Source: an uncultured Rhodanobacteraceae bacterium (GTDB lineage Bacteria; Pseudomonadota; Gammaproteobacteria; Xanthomonadales; Ahniellaceae). From it: a stretch of DNA of 9,899 nucleotides. The notes under the pieces were generated by a model that made no database searches, was not told the DNA's origin, and saw only the letters and a program-made list of their open reading frames with translations. Shown piece after piece: positions 6,336-9,899 of this stretch (its first letter is position 1; each line of letters opens with the position of its first letter). The stretch is taken from contig CALMWD010000481.1 in assembly GCA_937873105.1 (NCBI GenBank), forward strand, positions 1-9,899. The letters are read 5' to 3'. The position numbers were made by a program, and so were the translations under genes.

Positions 6336-6881
6336 TCAATGCCGCTTCGCCGCCGCGGCGCATTCGTCGCGCAGCATCAGGGCCGCGACGCGCACGAACT
6401 CCAGCACTTCGGCATAGGCGTCTTCGTCGGCATCGCCTTCCTCGACGGTCAGCTCGCTGGCGGCGATGCGGCCCAGGTCGGACAGGGCTTCCTCGGCCTC
6501 GTCGGACAGCGCGCCGCGCGCCCGCGGATTGGCCAGGCCGACGCCGCCGAGGAAACCGCGGCACCAGGCGACCAGGGCATTCGCGCGCGACGACAACGCC
6601 GCGTCGTCGTCCGGCAACAGCGGCGCGAAGCCATCGTCTTCGTCGGCGACCGCGGCGGCAGTGGCCAGGTACAGGTCGCGCAGCGCCTCGGCGGCGGCGC
6701 CGCCTTCGGCCTGGGCCTCCTGCAAGGCGTCGATCGCCAGGGCTTCGCCCCAGGCGTCCGCCCCCCCGCGCCCGCCGGCGCAAAGGTAGCCGGAAAGCGC
6801 GCCATGCACTTCGGCGGCGTCCACGCCGGCCGTCAGGCGCGCCAGCAATCGTTCGAGTTCGTCATGGTCGGACTGGGTCAT
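6336..6881 (-). CDS. ygfB: YgfB/UPF0149 family protein
   Basis: A 181-residue mostly helical protein of the UPF0149 (YgfB) family. Family marks are the AEVHGALSGYLCAG segment at about 23-36, the W106-C-R-G-F motif leading into LGGVGL, and the C-terminal EVLEFVRVAALMLRDE helix at 158-173. Biochemical activity is not established in general; in Pseudomonas aeruginosa YgfB is known to affect ampDh3 expression and beta-lactam resistance. The location directly upstream of pepP is the conserved gammaproteobacterial order and supports the assignment. ATG 6881 is preferred over an in-frame ATG at 6914 because homologue-like sequence begins here and a -10-like TACAAT lies 6 nt before it. No Shine-Dalgarno is visible, so a leaderless transcript is likely. 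Confidence 0.88.
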   Translation of the reverse strand: MTQSDHDELERLLARLTAGVDAAEVHGALSGYLCAGGRGGADAWGEALAIDALQEAQAEGGAAAEALRDLYLATAAAVADEDDGFAPLLPDDDAALSSRANALVAWCRGFLGGVGLANPRARGALSDEAEEALSDLGRIAASELTVEEGDADEDAYAEVLEFVRVAALMLRDECAAAAKRH

Positions 6882-6887
6882 GGCGCG

Positions 6888-6893
6888 ATTGTA
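6888..6893 (-). promoter_or_regulatory. -10 element of the ygfB-pepP operon
   Basis: Read on the minus strand, TACAAT matches the TATAAT consensus at five of six positions and is separated from the ygfB ATG (6881) by six bases, CGCGCC. Transcription would begin at or very near the start codon, so the mRNA would be leaderless. No good -35 is seen at 16-18 nt, and that DNA is shared with the divergent promoter. Confidence 0.55.
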
Positions 6894-6913
6894 GCCGGCG
6901 CGCGCGCAGCGCA

Positions 6914-6942
6914 CTGACGGACCCCGGCCGAACGGCTATGCT
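6914..6942 (+). promoter_or_regulatory. Promoter of the propeller sensor gene (-35 CTGACG, -10 TATGCT)
   Basis: CTGACG (6914-6919) matches TTGACA at four of six positions. A 17-nt spacer separates it from TATGCT (6937-6942), which carries the key T-A and final T of a -10 box. The expected transcription start, about seven bases further, coincides with the A of the ATG at 6950, and there is no Shine-Dalgarno, so the transcript is probably leaderless. The whole element lies within the 68-bp divergent region shared with ygfB. Confidence 0.5.
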
Positions 6943-6949
6943 CGCGCCG

Positions 6950-9899
6950 ATGGAGCCCAAGGTCTCGGCGATCGTGAAGTCGCCCGGACGTCGTCGCATC
7001 GCGGCGGCGTGGTGCCTGTTCGGGTCCATGTTCGCCCTGCCCGCGGCGGCCTTCGAGCGCAGCCACTACTTCGACCCGATGGCGAAGAACGACGAGCTGA
7101 CCCAGGGCACGGTCAACGTCGTGCTCCAGGACCGCTCCGGTCTCGTCTGGATCGGCACTCAGGGCGGGCTGCACCGCTACGACGGCCAGGAACTGCTGGT
7201 CTACCAGCACCAGGCCGACGTCGACGGCAGTCTGCCGGAGAGTTTCATCACCGCCCTCGCGGAAAGCGGCAACGGCACCCTCTACATCGGTACCAGCCGC
7301 AGCGGACTGGCGCGGCTCGATCGCCGCAGCGGCCGCTTCGAACGCGTGCCCGGCAGCGAAGACGCCCAACGCGGCATCGTGACCGCGCTGGCCGCCGCGG
7401 CCGACGGCGGGCTGTGGATCGGGTCCGAGTTCGGCGTCGAGCGCATCGATGCCGCGGGTCGCCGCAGCGACGTGCTGGCGCTGCCCGGCAAGGGTTTCCG
7501 CATGGTGCGCGACCTCGCCACCTGCCCCGGCGGCGAGCTGCTGGTCGCCAGCGCCCAGGGCGCCTACCGGGTGTCGGCCGGCGGCGAGGTGCAGGCCATC
7601 GACAGCGGCGACGTCCGCGACATCCTCGCCGTGCACTGCGCGCGCGACGGCGTCCAGCGTTTCGGCAGCGACCATCGCCTGTTCCGCATCGAGGGCCGTT
7701 CGGCGCGCGTCGAAGCCTTCGATGCCGAGGCTGCGCGCGGCGCGATCCTCGACATCATCGAGGACCGCAACGGCGGCTTGTGGCTGGCCTTGCACGGCCA
7801 TGGCCTGCTGCGGCTGGATCCGCGCAACGGCACGACGCGGTCCTTCCTGCACGACCCGCGCATCCCCGGCAGCCTGCCGGAATCGAGCGTCCGCAGTCTG
7901 ATGCTCGACCGCTCCGGCCTGCTCTGGGTCGGCGGCGACCTGCGCGGCCTCAGCGTCGTCGATCCGACGGGCGCGGTCTTCACCTACCTGTACGACGAAT
8001 CCGGGCAAGGCGACGCCCTCGCCGGCAACAACGTGCGCGCCCTGCTTACCGACGGCGACGGCCGGCTCTGGGTCGGCACCGAGGGCGACGGTCTGAAGCA
8101 CTACGACTTCGCCGCGGGACGCATGGTGGCGCATCGCGCCGCCGGCATCGCCGCCTCCGCCGGCGACGGCTTCCAGGCCCAGCGCATCACCGCGCTGGCG
8201 GCCGCGGACGACGGCCGACTCTGGGTCGGCACGCCGCTCGGCCTGGCCCGCTTCGATCCCGCCCGCGCCAGCGGCGAGCGCATCGCGCTGGACCCGACCC
8301 GGATGACGGGCCGCGCCAACGACATCCGCGCCCTCGCCCAGGGCGCCGACGGCGCGCTCTGGATCGGGACCCTGGACGACGGCCTGTTCCGCTACGAACC
8401 GGCGCGGCAGCGCTGGTCGCACTTCCCCGCCGGCGATTCGGCGGATGGCCGGGGCCTGTGGCATCCCGGCGTGATGGCGGTGCACGAGGACCGCGGCGGA
8501 CGCGTCTGGATCGGCACCCTCGGCGGTCTCAATGTCTACGAACGCGCCAGCGGCCGCATGCACCGCATCGCGCAGCGCGACGGCGACAACGAAGGCCTGG
8601 CCGGCGACATCGTGCGCAGCGTGCTGGAAACCCGCGACGGCGCGATCTGGATCGGCACGCACAGCGGACTCAACCAGCTGCTGTCCTTCGAGGACGGCCG
8701 TGCGCGTTTCCGCGCCTGGCGCATCTCCGACGGGCTCGCCAACGACACCATCTACGGCCTGCTCGACGACCAGGCCGGACGCATCTGGGCCAGCACCAAC
8801 CGCGGCGTGTTGGCGCTCGACCCGCGCAGCGGCGAAGTCCTGAACTTCGCCACCCGCGACGGGCTGCAGGGCCCGGAGTTCAATGGCGGCGCCCAGGCCC
8901 GCCTCGGCGACGGCCGGCTCGCCTTCGGCGGTACGCGCGGCGTCAACTGGGTGGCACCGGCCGGCGTCGCGCCGAGCCGCTTCGATCCGCCGCTCGCCTT
9001 CACCTCGGTGCAGATCGGGTCGGAACGCCGCCGCATCGACGACCCCGCCAGTTTCCGCGAGATCGCGCTCACGGCCTCCGACCGCGTGCTCATGCTCGGC
9101 TTCGCCGCGCTCGACTTCGCGGCCCCGGCGCGCACCCGCTACCGCTACCGCCTGCTGGGTTACGACGAACAATGGGTCGATCTCGGCGCGCGCCGCGAAG
9201 TCGCCTTCACCAATCTCGCCCCGGGCAGCTACGAACTGGAGGTGCTCGGCAGCAATCGCGACGGACACTACGGCGCCGAGCCGCTGTCGGCGCGCGTGGT
9301 GGTGGCGCCGACCTGGTGGCAGACCACTTCGGCGCGCATCGGCTTCATCGCCCTCGGTGCGTTCGCCCTGCTGACCTATGCGGGCTGGCGACGGCGCGCG
9401 CTGGCGCGGCTGCGCGACCAGAACCGCCAGCTGAAGCTCTTCAGCGACCGCCTGTCCCTGGCGCTGTGGGCTAGCCGCGACGGCTTCTGGGACTGGGACA
9501 TCGTCCAGGACCGCATGTTCCTCTCCGGCCCCGAGGAGTTCCTCGGCGGGCAGCGCGAGACCACGGTCTCGGCCGACGTCTGGCGCAAGCACGTCGTGCA
9601 TCCGGAAGACCGCGAACGGGTGATGGCGGCGCTGGACCTGCACATCCGCGGCGAACGCGACCACTACGAGGCCGAATACCGCGTGTTCGCGACCAGCCGG
9701 CGCGTCGCCTGGATCGTCGCCCGCGGCCGCGCCACCGAACGCGACACGGGCGGCCGCGCCCTGCGCATCGCCGGCACCTTCCGCGACGTCAGCCTGGAGC
9801 GCGAACGCGACCGCGACCGCCGCATCGCCCAGGAAGTCATCCGCAGCATGGGCGAGGCCGTTTGCGTCACCGGACTCGACTACCGCTTCACCTCGGTCA
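6950..9899 (+). CDS. Periplasmic propeller / PAS membrane sensor (partial, 3' end missing)
   Basis: The first 983 codons of a large sensor, open to the window edge. An N-terminal signal peptide has Arg14-16, a hydrophobic stretch 17-30 and a likely cleavage after ALPAAA (A34). Residues about 40-700 contain 14 copies of the regulator-propeller repeat, each with a D-x-x-G-x-[LIV]-W-[IV]-G-T core followed by G-L-x-x-[YFL]-D; several copies (fourth, fifth and last) are degenerate. Fourteen blades fit two seven-bladed propellers as in hybrid two-component sensors. A Y_Y_Y domain follows (about 722-786, with RYRYRLLGYDEQW), then one transmembrane helix (about 789-812) and Arg-rich WRRRALARLR. A PAS domain spans about 834-950 (GFWDWD, HPEDRERV at 884-891) and a second begins near 960. 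The output domain, histidine kinase or GGDEF/EAL, is not visible. The periplasmic ligand is unknown. ATG 6950 fits the promoter and the signal peptide. Confidence 0.9.
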   Translation, partial: MEPKVSAIVKSPGRRRIAAAWCLFGSMFALPAAAFERSHYFDPMAKNDELTQGTVNVVLQDRSGLVWIGTQGGLHRYDGQELLVYQHQADVDGSLPESFITALAESGNGTLYIGTSRSGLARLDRRSGRFERVPGSEDAQRGIVTALAAAADGGLWIGSEFGVERIDAAGRRSDVLALPGKGFRMVRDLATCPGGELLVASAQGAYRVSAGGEVQAIDSGDVRDILAVHCARDGVQRFGSDHRLFRIEGRSARVEAFDAEAARGAILDIIEDRNGGLWLALHGHGLLRLDPRNGTTRSFLHDPRIPGSLPESSVRSLMLDRSGLLWVGGDLRGLSVVDPTGAVFTYLYDESGQGDALAGNNVRALLTDGDGRLWVGTEGDGLKHYDFAAGRMVAHRAAGIAASAGDGFQAQRITALAAADDGRLWVGTPLGLARFDPARASGERIALDPTRMTGRANDIRALAQGADGALWIGTLDDGLFRYEPARQRWSHFPAGDSADGRGLWHPGVMAVHEDRGGRVWIGTLGGLNVYERASGRMHRIAQRDGDNEGLAGDIVRSVLETRDGAIWIGTHSGLNQLLSFEDGRARFRAWRISDGLANDTIYGLLDDQAGRIWASTNRGVLALDPRSGEVLNFATRDGLQGPEFNGGAQARLGDGRLAFGGTRGVNWVAPAGVAPSRFDPPLAFTSVQIGSERRRIDDPASFREIALTASDRVLMLGFAALDFAAPARTRYRYRLLGYDEQWVDLGARREVAFTNLAPGSYELEVLGSNRDGHYGAEPLSARVVVAPTWWQTTSARIGFIALGAFALLTYAGWRRRALARLRDQNRQLKLFSDRLSLALWASRDGFWDWDIVQDRMFLSGPEEFLGGQRETTVSADVWRKHVVHPEDRERVMAALDLHIRGERDHYEAEYRVFATSRRVAWIVARGRATERDTGGRALRIAGTFRDVSLERERDRDRRIAQEVIRSMGEAVCVTGLDYRFTSV

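Noticed and set aside
5386..6417. A 343-codon plus-strand frame opposite pepP
   Set aside because: It is antisense to conserved PepP catalytic motifs, and its translation shows no recognisable family.
6334..6783. Upstream extension of the pepP frame to about 591 residues
   Set aside because: The added residues are Arg/Gly-rich noise overlapping the ygfB-like gene on the same strand in another frame. PepP family sequence starts at 6333 and gives the usual 441 residues.
7009..9474. An 821-codon plus-strand frame overlapping the sensor
   Set aside because: Its product is almost entirely Arg, Pro, Ala and Gly with no domain. The frame starting at 6950 has a signal peptide, propeller, Y_Y_Y and PAS domains, so it is the true frame.
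6878..9664. A 928-codon open frame on the minus strand opposite the propeller sensor
   Set aside because: It is opposite a gene with clear domain structure. Its translation is a low-information string of Ala, Val, Gly, Glu and Arg, and its apparent repetition mirrors the propeller repeats of the other strand. It also runs into the ygfB start region. Typical shadow of GC-rich coding DNA.
1..9899. CRISPR array, tRNA, rRNA, insertion sequence or attachment site
   Set aside because: I saw no regularly spaced direct repeats, cloverleaf, rRNA-like stretch, transposase or terminal inverted repeats. The propeller repeats at 7100-8950 are protein-level blades, not a DNA array.

Overview
The window is GC-rich, densely coded DNA from what looks like a gammaproteobacterial chromosome. 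The pairing of a YgfB-family gene with pepP, the prolidase sequence, the CRP/Clp-type site and -10 boxes sitting almost directly on start codons suggest Xanthomonadales/Lysobacterales. That assignment is inferred from gene content and style, not from a marker gene. Most genes are core-type; the only accessory-looking element is a small toxin-antitoxin pair.

Layout, left to right. (1) The last 17 codons of a probable TonB-dependent outer-membrane receptor, followed by a hairpin terminator. (2) A perfect TGTGA-N6-TCACA CRP/Clp-type site, then a two-gene operon: a large DUF1631 protein and a small PilZ-domain protein starting one base after its stop. (3) pepQ, a complete Xaa-Pro dipeptidase with all five metal ligands. 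(4) A type II toxin-antitoxin module (Unstab_antitox-like antitoxin plus RelE/ParE toxin, 4-nt overlap), starting 12 nt after the pepQ stop. (5) On the minus strand, converging on the toxin with only 9 nt between stops, the coupled pair ygfB-like then pepP (aminopeptidase P, also with all five metal ligands). (6) A 68-bp divergent intergenic region with promoter elements for both sides. (7) On the plus strand, the first 983 codons of a large membrane sensor: signal peptide, 14 propeller repeats (probably two seven-bladed propellers), Y_Y_Y domain, one transmembrane helix, a PAS domain and the start of a second PAS. The output domain lies beyond the window.

How the parts fit. DUF1631-PilZ is a candidate c-di-GMP-responsive unit that may be under CRP/Clp control; in Xanthomonas Clp is itself c-di-GMP-sensitive, so the arrangement could form a loop. 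PepQ and PepP are M24B paralogues acting on proline-containing peptides, and here they flank a toxin-antitoxin module on opposite strands. The propeller-PAS protein would sense a periplasmic ligand and signal inside the cell. Three genes (antitoxin, ygfB-like, propeller sensor) have a TAnnnT -10-like box 6-7 nt before the start codon and no visible Shine-Dalgarno sequence, which suggests leaderless transcripts.
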